Below are positions 51,313-58,271 of a stretch of DNA of 64,000 bases, in pieces (the stretch's first letter is position 1; every line of letters starts with the position of its first letter). The stretch is from Streptomyces luteolifulvus (GTDB taxonomy: Bacteria > Actinomycetota > Actinomycetes > Streptomycetales > Streptomycetaceae). The notes beneath the pieces are model-generated. The model was given only the letters and a program-made list of their open reading frames with translations. It was not told where the DNA came from and did not search any database. The DNA is taken from positions 310,001 through 374,000 of the forward strand of contig NZ_VZRB01000004.1 in the NCBI RefSeq assembly GCF_008806595.1, read 5' to 3'. The position numbers were made by a program, and so were the translations under genes.

Positions 51313-53679
51313 GTGCAGCCAGGGAGAAGCAGAACAGCACGCCGGTGCGCGGTGGCCGCGGCCACCGCGGCAGCCGTCGGAGGCCTGCTGGCACCGTCCC
51401 AGGGCGCCGCGTACGCGGTCTCCTCGGACATCGTGATCAGCCAGGTCTACGGCGGCGGAGGCAACTCGGGCGCCCCGTACACCCATGACTTCATCGAGCT
51501 GTACAACCGCGGCACGAGCACCGTGTCCGTATCCGGCTGGACCGTCCAGTACGCCTCGGCGTCCGGCTCCACCTGGTCGACCACCACCCTGTCGGGCAGC
51601 ATCGCGCCCGGCCACTACTACCTGGTGCAGGAGGCCGCCGGGGCCGGCAGCGGCTCCGCCCTGCCCACCCCGGACGCCACCGGCGGCATCGCGATGAGCG
51701 CGACCTCGGCGAAGGTGGCCCTGGTGACCGGCACCACTCCGCTGACCTGCGCGACCGGCTGCGCGACCCAGGCGGGGGTGCGGGACTTCGTGGGCTACGG
51801 CAGCAGCGCCGGCTCGTACGAGACCGCGCCGACCGGCACCTTGTCCAACACCACCGCCGCACTGCGAGGCGGCGGCGGCGCGACCGACACCGACAACAAC
51901 TCCGCGGACTTCACGGTCACCGCGCCCAACCCGCGCAACGCCGGCTCCGGCGGTGGCGACGGTGGCACCCGGATCCGCGACATCCAGGGCACCGCTCACC
52001 GCTCCTCCCGCAGCGGCCAGCAGGTCAGCGGCGTGGCCGGCGTGGTGACCGCCGAGTCGGGCACCGGCTTCTGGATGCAGGACCCGCAGCCCGACACCGA
52101 CCCCGCCACCAGCGAGGGGATCTTCGTCTACACCGGCACCGCCCCGACGGTCGCGGTCGGCGACTCGGTGACGGTCGGCGGAACGGTCAGCGAGTACCGG
52201 CCCGGTGGCACCGGCGGCACCAACAACCTGACCACCACCGAGATCACCGCCCCGAGCGTCACCGTCGTCGCGACCGGTGCGACGCTGCCCGCGCCCACGG
52301 TGGTCGGCTCCGGCGGTCGCGTCCCGCCCGCCGCCGTGATCGAGGACGACGCCACCGGAGACGTGGAGAACAGCGGCGTCTTCGACCCGGCGAGCGACGG
52401 CATCGACTTCTGGGAGTCCATGGAGGGGATGCGTGTCGAGCTCGACGACGCCGCCGTGGTCGGCCCGCGCAACAGCTTCGGCGAGATCCCGGTCGTCCCG
52501 CCGGGCAGCACCACCCGCACCGGCCGCGGCGGCATCGTGCTGCAGTCCGGCGACACCAACCCGGAGCGGGTGCTCGTGGACGACGCGCTCACGGCGACCC
52601 CGACCGCGAACGTCGGGGACACCCTGTCCGGCGCCACCACCGGTGTGCTCGACTACTCCTTCGGCAACTTCAAGCTGTTCGCCACCGGCAGCCCCACGGT
52701 GACCGGCGGCGGCATCGCGGCCGAGACCACCCGGACCGCCACCGCCGGTGAGCTGTCCACCGCCACGTTCAACGTGGAGAACCTCGACCCGTCCGACCCG
52801 CAGTCGAAGTTCGACGGGCTGGCCGGGCAGATCGTGACCCACCTCAAGTCGCCCGACCTGGTCGCCCTGGAGGAGGTCCAGGACAACAACGGGGCCACGG
52901 ACAACGGCACGGTCGCCTGCGACCAGACGATGACCAAGCTGATCGCGGCGATCACCGCGGCGGGCGGCCCCGGTTACAGCTACCGGCAGATCAACCCGCA
53001 GAACAACGCCGACGGCGGCGAACCGGGCGGCAACATCCGGCAGGTGTTCCTGTACCGCACCGACCGCGGGCTGGCCTTCACCGACCGCTCCGGCGGGACC
53101 GCCACCCGGGCCAACGCGGTCCTCAACAGCGGCGGCGTGCCCTCGCTGAAGTACTCGCCCGGCCGTATCGCCCCGGCCAACTCGGCGTTCTCCTCCAGCC
53201 GCAAGCCGCTGGCCGGTGAGTTCACCTGGAACGGCCGGACGGTCTTCGTCATCGCCAACCACTTCAACTCCAAGGGCGGAGACCAGCCCCTGTTCGGGCG
53301 CTTCCAGCCGCCCAGCCACTCCTCGGAGACCCAGCGGCACAACCAGGCCACCCTGGTGAAGAGCTTCGTCGACCAGATCCTGGCCGTCGACGTGAACGCC
53401 TCGGTGATCGTGCTGGGCGACCTGAACGACTTCGAGTTCTCCGAGACCGCCGACATCCTCACGGCGAACAACGCCCTGGTGGACCTGCCCCGCACCCTGC
53501 CCGCCGCTGAGCGCTACACCTACGTCTACGAGGGCAACTCCCAGGTGCTCGACCACATCCTGCTGTCGTCGAGCCTCGCCGCCACGACGTACGACTACGA
53601 CATCGTCCACGTCAACTCCGAGTTCGCCGGCCAGCTCAGCGACCACGACCCGCAGGTCGTCCGCATTCCGCTGCCCTGA
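51313..53679 (+). CDS. Secreted nuclease: lamin-tail domain plus endonuclease/exonuclease/phosphatase domain
   Basis: A 788-aa extracellular nuclease or phosphodiesterase. GTG at 51313 follows GGGAGG; the signal peptide is CAVAAATAAAVGGLLAPSQG. Then: lamin-tail domain (VISQVYGGGGNSGAPYTHDF to about residue 215), an OB-like or linker region (RIRDIQGTAHRSS to about 470), and an EEP nuclease domain with TATFNVENLDPSD, DLVALEEVQDNNG, VFVIANHFNSKGGDQP, VIVLGDLNDFEFSE and SDHDPQVVRIP, which hold the Asn, Glu, His and Asp catalytic and metal residues. Probably degrades extracellular DNA or RNA for phosphate and nucleosides. It ends at a strong shared hairpin with the convergent kinase gene. Confidence 0.92.
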   Translation: MQPGRSRTARRCAVAAATAAAVGGLLAPSQGAAYAVSSDIVISQVYGGGGNSGAPYTHDFIELYNRGTSTVSVSGWTVQYASASGSTWSTTTLSGSIAPGHYYLVQEAAGAGSGSALPTPDATGGIAMSATSAKVALVTGTTPLTCATGCATQAGVRDFVGYGSSAGSYETAPTGTLSNTTAALRGGGGATDTDNNSADFTVTAPNPRNAGSGGGDGGTRIRDIQGTAHRSSRSGQQVSGVAGVVTAESGTGFWMQDPQPDTDPATSEGIFVYTGTAPTVAVGDSVTVGGTVSEYRPGGTGGTNNLTTTEITAPSVTVVATGATLPAPTVVGSGGRVPPAAVIEDDATGDVENSGVFDPASDGIDFWESMEGMRVELDDAAVVGPRNSFGEIPVVPPGSTTRTGRGGIVLQSGDTNPERVLVDDALTATPTANVGDTLSGATTGVLDYSFGNFKLFATGSPTVTGGGIAAETTRTATAGELSTATFNVENLDPSDPQSKFDGLAGQIVTHLKSPDLVALEEVQDNNGATDNGTVACDQTMTKLIAAITAAGGPGYSYRQINPQNNADGGEPGGNIRQVFLYRTDRGLAFTDRSGGTATRANAVLNSGGVPSLKYSPGRIAPANSAFSSSRKPLAGEFTWNGRTVFVIANHFNSKGGDQPLFGRFQPPSHSSETQRHNQATLVKSFVDQILAVDVNASVIVLGDLNDFEFSETADILTANNALVDLPRTLPAAERYTYVYEGNSQVLDHILLSSSLAATTYDYDIVHVNSEFAGQLSDHDPQVVRIPLP

Positions 53680-53694
53680 CTCTCGGACCGAACC

Positions 53695-53733
53695 GTCGGG
53701 GACGCGTCCGGTCGCTCCGGACGCGTCCCCGAC
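53695..53733. terminator. Bidirectional terminator hairpin, perfect 17-bp stem
   Basis: Arms 53695-53711 and 53717-53733 are fully complementary with a 5-nt loop, between the nuclease stop (53679) and the convergent kinase stop (53742). Confidence 0.85.
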
Positions 53734-53741
53734 GCGTGTGT

Positions 53742-56447
53742 TCAGGCGGCCGGCAGTCCGTAGACCCGGTCGAAGTGCTGGGCCACCAGGTGCCCGGCCC
53801 CGTCGCAGGAGAGCTGCCAGTTGTTGACGCCGGTCTCCCGGCCGTCGGTGAAGTTCCACAGCAGACGGCCGGGGGCGGCGTCGATCGCGTAGAAGCCGTT
53901 CCTGGTCTCGAAGGCCGGAACGTAGACGGCGTGCGCCCCCACGGCGATCGGGGTGTCGACATTGAGGCGGGGCGTCTCGCAGAACCAGCGCCGGGAGCCG
54001 TTCGCCGCGTCGAAGGCATGGACTCCATGGGGATCGGTACCGGTGACGTAGACCGTGCTGCCGCCCACTCCGAGCGAGGCGAACGAGCCGCGCTCGGCCC
54101 TCGCCCGCCAGCGGAGCTCTCCGGTGCCCAGGTCCAGGGCGATGAGCTCGGAGCCGAGGGCGAACACGGTCCGGCCGAGCACGGCCAGCCCCGGCCGGAG
54201 GTCATGGCCCACCGGGTGCCGCCAGAGCAGGCTGCCGCCGTCGCGGGCGTTGCGGACCGAGACGTTGCGCAGTCCGTCGGCGTAGACGAAGTAGTCCGGG
54301 GTGATGACGGGGCGCAGATCGACACCGACGTCCTCCCGGTCGATCGGTATGACCAGGGCGCGGCGGGCCCTGAGGTCGACGCCGAAGACGGTGCTGGTGG
54401 AGGTCGCGACGCCCTGCTCCGCCGACTGCCGTTGCAGCCGGGCGCCGAGGACGGAGACGGCGTACCCGTTGCAGCTGCCGAGCAGTTGGTCGAACCGGAA
54501 GTCCTCGCCGAAGTCGAGGGTGAACTGCTCGATGCCGCTGACCGGGTCGACACCGATCAGTGTCGCGCCGGTGCCGAGCGCGACCGCGGCGCCGTACGTC
54601 AGCAGGACGGGGGTGGGCGAGAGGCTGATGCCCCGGTACACCCACTTGGGCCGGGAGCCGTTCTCCAGGTCGAGGCAGACCATGGTGCCGGGGCGGGTCT
54701 TCACCAGGGCCGTGCCCTCGTTGAAGACGGCAGGTGCCTGTACGAGCGGTTCGCCGCGGTAGACCCAGCGGGGCTCGGGAGCCGGGCCGAGCCGGCGGGC
54801 CCGCTGTCCGCCGGCCGCTTTGAGAGCGACCGCGAGCGCCGGGGCCCCGAGAAGGGCCGTGCCCGCGGCGGCGGCGAGGAGCGTACGCCGGGAGACGCGG
54901 GGGCGTGCGGAGGCACGGCGGTGCGCGGCTGCGGGCGCGGGAACCGACGCGGCTGAACGATCCTGCGCAGGCCTCTCCGAGGGGAGAGACGATCCCGCCG
55001 AGGGGAGGGCCGGTCCCTCCGGGGGGAGGAAGTCGTCCTGCACCGGCGGCTCGACGGCCAGCCCGACGCCATGACCGCCACCGGCCTCACGACCACCGCC
55101 GGCTGCACGGCCCCGACCCGATCCACGGCCCAAACCGGCTCCCCGACCGCCACCGACTACACGTCCACCGTCCGCCCCATGCCCGGCACCGACTCCACGC
55201 CCGCCACCAACTGCACGTCCACCGTCCGCCCCACGGCCGCCCTCCGCACGCCCGCCACCGACTCCACGCCCGTCCTCCGCCCCACTGCCACCCTCCGCTC
55301 CACGCCCGCCACCAACTCCACCGCCGCCACCGCCCCCACGAGCGCCCCCCGCCCCATCGGCGCCCCGGTCACCGGCGCCCCCCACTCCGTGGACGCCCGT
55401 CGGGCAGTCGGTCGCACCGTCCCTGCCGTGGACGGCGGCGGGGTCCTGTGCCGGGCGCCGCACCGTCGTATGGGCCGGCCGGCGCAGACCGGACACGGGC
55501 GGAACCGTGCCGGGCGGGTCGGCCCAGGCCTCCACGGGGGCCGGCGTCCGCGCGAGGAGGTCGAGGTCCCTCACGGCCGCCCGGTAGCCGGCGATGGTTT
55601 CGGCGACGGGCGCGGGCAGCCAGCCCTCCGTCAGCATCTGTTCGGCGCCGTTCGGTGCGCAGGCCGCGGAGAGCCGGTCGGGGCCGATGCGCAGAGCCGG
55701 GTCCTTGGCGAGACAGAGGTTGATGATCTTGCCGAGTGGTTCGGGCACCCCGGTCAGGTCGGGCGAGCCGTGGACCACGTGGTAGAGGAGGGCGGCGGCC
55801 CCGGCCCCGCTGAACGGCGCGTGTCCGGACGCGGCGAAGGTGAGCACCGAGCCGAGGCAGAAGACGTCCCCCTCCGGCCCCATCGGATCACCGGTGGCCT
55901 GTTCGGGGCACATGTACTCGAGCGAGCCGAACAGGCCGCCGGTGCCGGTGAGTTCATAGCCGTCTCGGGCGCGGACGATACCGAAGTCGATGACCCGAGG
56001 GCCGTCCGCGGCGAGCAGCACGTTGGACGGTTTGAGGTCGCGGTGCACCAGCCCCTCGGCGTGCACCGCGATCAGCGCCTCGGCGATGCCCGCGCCCAGC
56101 GCGAGGACCGTGTCCACGGGCAGCGGCCCGTGTTCGGCGATCGCCTCGGCCAGGGTGGGGCCGGGGATGTACTCGGTGGCGAGCCAGGGCGTCTCGTCGT
56201 CCGGTGCGGCGTCCACCACATGGGCCGTGTAGACGCCGCCGACCGCCGCCGCGGCCTCCACCTCGCGCCGGAAGCGGATGCGGAAGTTCTTGTCCTCCGC
56301 CATCTCGGGGCGGAGGACCTTGACCGCGACGGTGCGGCCGGCCGAGGAGACCGCCAGGTACACCCGGCCCATACCGCCGGCTCCGAGCCGGGCGACGAGC
56401 CGATACGGACCTAACTGCTCGGGATCTTCTGGGCGCAGTGGTGTCAT
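53742..56447 (-). CDS. Ser/Thr protein kinase with Gly-rich linker, twin-arginine-like TM segment and PQQ-type propeller; early TTA codon
   Basis: A 901-aa Hanks-type kinase. ATG at 56447; an upstream in-frame extension adds non-conserved residues. Kinase domain residues 13-275: GAGGMGRVYLA, VAVKVL (Lys kept), LVHRDLKPSNVLL, VIDFGIVRA, so active. A linker of about 110 residues (roughly 345-455) is almost pure Gly/Arg/Asp/Val repeats. Near residue 518 the membrane segment is preceded by a twin-arginine-like motif RVSRRTLLAAAAGTALLG. The extracytoplasmic end, 545-901, has PQQ/WD-like repeats (GSRPKWVYRG, GELRWRARAE, GSRRWFCETP, GRLLWNFTD). Codon 12 is TTA (56412-56414), just before the kinase Gly-loop: bldA control of a signalling kinase. 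Ligand unknown. Confidence 0.9.
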   Translation of the reverse strand: MTPLRPEDPEQLGPYRLVARLGAGGMGRVYLAVSSAGRTVAVKVLRPEMAEDKNFRIRFRREVEAAAAVGGVYTAHVVDAAPDDETPWLATEYIPGPTLAEAIAEHGPLPVDTVLALGAGIAEALIAVHAEGLVHRDLKPSNVLLAADGPRVIDFGIVRARDGYELTGTGGLFGSLEYMCPEQATGDPMGPEGDVFCLGSVLTFAASGHAPFSGAGAAALLYHVVHGSPDLTGVPEPLGKIINLCLAKDPALRIGPDRLSAACAPNGAEQMLTEGWLPAPVAETIAGYRAAVRDLDLLARTPAPVEAWADPPGTVPPVSGLRRPAHTTVRRPAQDPAAVHGRDGATDCPTGVHGVGGAGDRGADGAGGARGGGGGGGVGGGRGAEGGSGAEDGRGVGGGRAEGGRGADGGRAVGGGRGVGAGHGADGGRVVGGGRGAGLGRGSGRGRAAGGGREAGGGHGVGLAVEPPVQDDFLPPEGPALPSAGSSLPSERPAQDRSAASVPAPAAAHRRASARPRVSRRTLLAAAAGTALLGAPALAVALKAAGGQRARRLGPAPEPRWVYRGEPLVQAPAVFNEGTALVKTRPGTMVCLDLENGSRPKWVYRGISLSPTPVLLTYGAAVALGTGATLIGVDPVSGIEQFTLDFGEDFRFDQLLGSCNGYAVSVLGARLQRQSAEQGVATSTSTVFGVDLRARRALVIPIDREDVGVDLRPVITPDYFVYADGLRNVSVRNARDGGSLLWRHPVGHDLRPGLAVLGRTVFALGSELIALDLGTGELRWRARAERGSFASLGVGGSTVYVTGTDPHGVHAFDAANGSRRWFCETPRLNVDTPIAVGAHAVYVPAFETRNGFYAIDAAPGRLLWNFTDGRETGVNNWQLSCDGAGHLVAQHFDRVYGLPAA
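55080..55400. repeat. Low-complexity Gly-coding repeat in the kinase linker
   Basis: On the minus strand about 320 bp encode runs of GGG RGA/RGV-type units (for example GADGGRAVGGGRGVGAGHGA). Tandem copies of slightly different 12-24-nt units suggest slippage or unequal exchange; such tracts vary in length between strains in general. No other gene is in the tract. Confidence 0.7.
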
Positions 56448-56813
56448 GCCCTCAGCCGCCTGTTCTCGGTGGGACGGGCGGAGTCCCCCGCACTGTGGGG
56501 GGAGAGGCCCGGAGGGGGTCGGGCAACACATTAGAGGCTGCTGTGGCGGACGAGTCCAGTTCGTACGGCTGTTTGCCTTCACCCGAACATCGCTGTCCAG
56601 CCCTCGTTTCCGCCCCCGGAAACCGGACTTGACGAGCCATCAGATATCGGGTGACACGTGGCCTCCCTGCGCGAACAGTGCGCCATGAGCAACAAATCCC
56701 GGCTGGAGCAGGTCAAACGTCCGACGACCTCCGATGTGTCGAAGGTCACGCCATGTCACCAATGCCTGCACTGCGTTACGTACCGGTAGTTATGAGGCCG
56801 GCCAGATGTGACG
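56448..56813. other. 366 bp between kinase start and oxidoreductase stop; no gene seen
   Basis: It holds the promoter region of the kinase. A CCCCC/GGGGG hairpin occurs near 56492-56509 and the palindrome TGACGTCA at 56809-56816 overlaps the stop of the oxidoreductase gene. Short frames here have no family similarity. The stretch from 56520 is unusually AT-rich for this window (for example ACACATTAGAGG). Confidence 0.5.
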
Positions 56814-57704
56814 TCACGGCAGCAGCACCAGCCGCCCCCGCACCCCGCCCTCCGCGAGCCGCGCGTGCGCCTTCGCCGCCTCCTCCAGGGAGTACGTCTG
56901 CGCGACCCGGGTCGTGAGCGTCCCCGCGTCGACCAGCGCCACCAGTTCCCCGAGCCGAGCGCCGTCCGCGGTGACCTCCACCGCGGATGTACGTATCCCC
57001 CGCACCGAAGCCGGCTTGGCGTGCGGCATCACGCCCGCGTAGGCGCCCTCGTCACGTGCCCACCCCAGGGCCGGCCCGCCGAGGACGGCCGCGTCCAGGA
57101 CGGCGTCGTGCGCGCCCGGCAGGTCCCCGCGCGCCACGAAACGGGCGGCACCCAGCTGACGTACGAGAGCTTCGTCGGCCTCACCCGCGAGAGCGGTGAC
57201 CTCGATGCCCTGGTGTGCGGCCAGTTGCACCGCATAGCCGCCCACGGCGCCCGCCGCACCGGTGACGAGCAGTGTCCGGCCCGCCTCGAGGTCCAGCAGA
57301 TCGAGGGCCTGGGCGGCGGTCAGGGCGTTCAGCGGCAGGGTCGCCGCGTGCACCGCGTCCACCGACCCGGGCGCCGCCGCCACCGCCCTGGCGTCCACGA
57401 CCGCGAACTCCGCATGCGAGCCCAGCGGTTTCACCATGCCCGCGTGCAGCGCGACCACCGCGTCGCCGACGGCCCAGTCCGTGGCCGCACCGGTCGCGTC
57501 GACCGTCCCCGCCACGTCCCAGCCGAGCCCGAGGGGCCCGCTCATCTCGCCGAAGGCGCCGGAACGGACGCCGGCGTCCACCGGGTTGAGCGCCGCAGCC
57601 GCGACCTTGATCCGCACCTGACCGGCGGCCGGCTCCGGCACTTCCCTGTCCACGATCCGCACGGCCTCGGGTCCGCCGAACTCCGTCACGACAACAGCAC
57701 GCAT
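56814..57704 (-). CDS. Zinc-independent quinone oxidoreductase / medium-chain reductase
   Basis: A 296-aa NADPH-dependent reductase of the QOR/zeta-crystallin type. ATG at 57704 follows GAGGAG. N-terminal GroES-like fold (MRAVVVTEFGGPEAVRIVDR, AAALNPVDAGVRSGAFG), Rossmann motif LLVTGAAGAVGGYAVQLA near residue 145, and C-terminal YSLEEAAKAHARLAEGGVRG-type loop of the family. No zinc-binding Cys cluster is present. Divergent from an HxlR regulator with a shared palindromic operator; this pairing is the usual arrangement for electrophile- or quinone-inducible oxidoreductases. Confidence 0.92.
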   Translation of the reverse strand: MRAVVVTEFGGPEAVRIVDREVPEPAAGQVRIKVAAAALNPVDAGVRSGAFGEMSGPLGLGWDVAGTVDATGAATDWAVGDAVVALHAGMVKPLGSHAEFAVVDARAVAAAPGSVDAVHAATLPLNALTAAQALDLLDLEAGRTLLVTGAAGAVGGYAVQLAAHQGIEVTALAGEADEALVRQLGAARFVARGDLPGAHDAVLDAAVLGGPALGWARDEGAYAGVMPHAKPASVRGIRTSAVEVTADGARLGELVALVDAGTLTTRVAQTYSLEEAAKAHARLAEGGVRGRLVLLP

Positions 57705-57755
57705 CACACATCTCCTCTGAAAGCCGGAAAGTCTCCGTGGTGATGCAACAACCCT

Positions 57756-57774
57756 ATGGATGGCTACTATCCAT
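57756..57774. promoter_or_regulatory. Secondary inverted repeat in the HxlR divergent region
   Basis: ATGGAT (57756-57761) and ATCCAT (57769-57774) are perfect 6-bp inverted arms with a 7-nt spacer, just 6 bp from the larger palindrome. It may be a second regulator site or part of the promoter spacer. Confidence 0.4.
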
Positions 57775-57780
57775 GAGTAA

Positions 57781-57802
57781 GTACGCACCTGAAGGTGCGT
57801 AC
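57781..57802. promoter_or_regulatory. HxlR operator: perfect 22-nt palindrome
   Basis: Arms GTACGCACCT (57781-57790) and AGGTGCGTAC (57793-57802) are perfect inverted repeats with a 2-nt centre, located 19 bp before the HxlR start and 76 bp before the divergent oxidoreductase start. This is the typical position and size for a self-regulating HxlR dimer site. Confidence 0.75.
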
Positions 57803-57821
57803 CCCACCCGGAGGTGCCCTC

Positions 57822-58271
57822 ATGGCAACCAGCACCGCGGCGGAGCGCCGCGAGCAGGCGCGGATCGAGTACGACGCGTTCCTCAAGAGCTGCCCGACCC
57901 ATCAACTCCTCGGCCGCATCAGCGACAAGTGGGCCGGCCTCATCATCAGCGCGCTCACGGGCGGGCCGATGCGCTACAGCGACCTCGGCCGCAGGATCGC
58001 GGGCGTCAGCCCCAAGATGCTGACGCAGACACTGCGTTCACTGGAACGGGACGGCCTGGTGTCCCGCACGGTGACCCCGTCGGTCCCGGTCCGCGTGGAC
58101 TACGAACTCACCGCGCTGGGCACCAGCCTGAGCGGTCTCATGACCGCGGTGAAGGAGTGGGCCGAGACCAACATCGAAGAGGTGAACAAGGCACGGGAGG
58201 CGTACGACGCTGAGGCGCCCTCCGGGCGCAGCGCAGTGCCAGGCCTGAACGAACCGGTCCCCGCCGCTTAG
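57822..58271 (+). CDS. HxlR-type transcriptional regulator
   Basis: A 149-aa winged-helix regulator. I chose ATG 57822 with GGAGGTG 5 nt upstream; an in-frame start 27 nt earlier would overlap the operator. HxlR signature: FLKSCPTHQLLGRISDKWAG with the conserved redox-candidate Cys near residue 27, recognition region GGPMRYSDLGRRIAGVSPKM, wing LSRTVTPSVPVRVDYELTALG. HxlR proteins often sense aldehydes, quinones or redox state through that Cys. Divergent from the quinone oxidoreductase gene, which it most likely represses together with itself. Its stop codon overlaps the convergent kinase stop by 4 nt. Confidence 0.93.
   Translation: MATSTAAERREQARIEYDAFLKSCPTHQLLGRISDKWAGLIISALTGGPMRYSDLGRRIAGVSPKMLTQTLRSLERDGLVSRTVTPSVPVRVDYELTALGTSLSGLMTAVKEWAETNIEEVNKAREAYDAEAPSGRSAVPGLNEPVPAA

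Noticed and set aside
55080..55400. Gly-coding repeat read as a CRISPR array
   Set aside because: It is in frame inside a kinase gene, with no unique spacers or cas genes.
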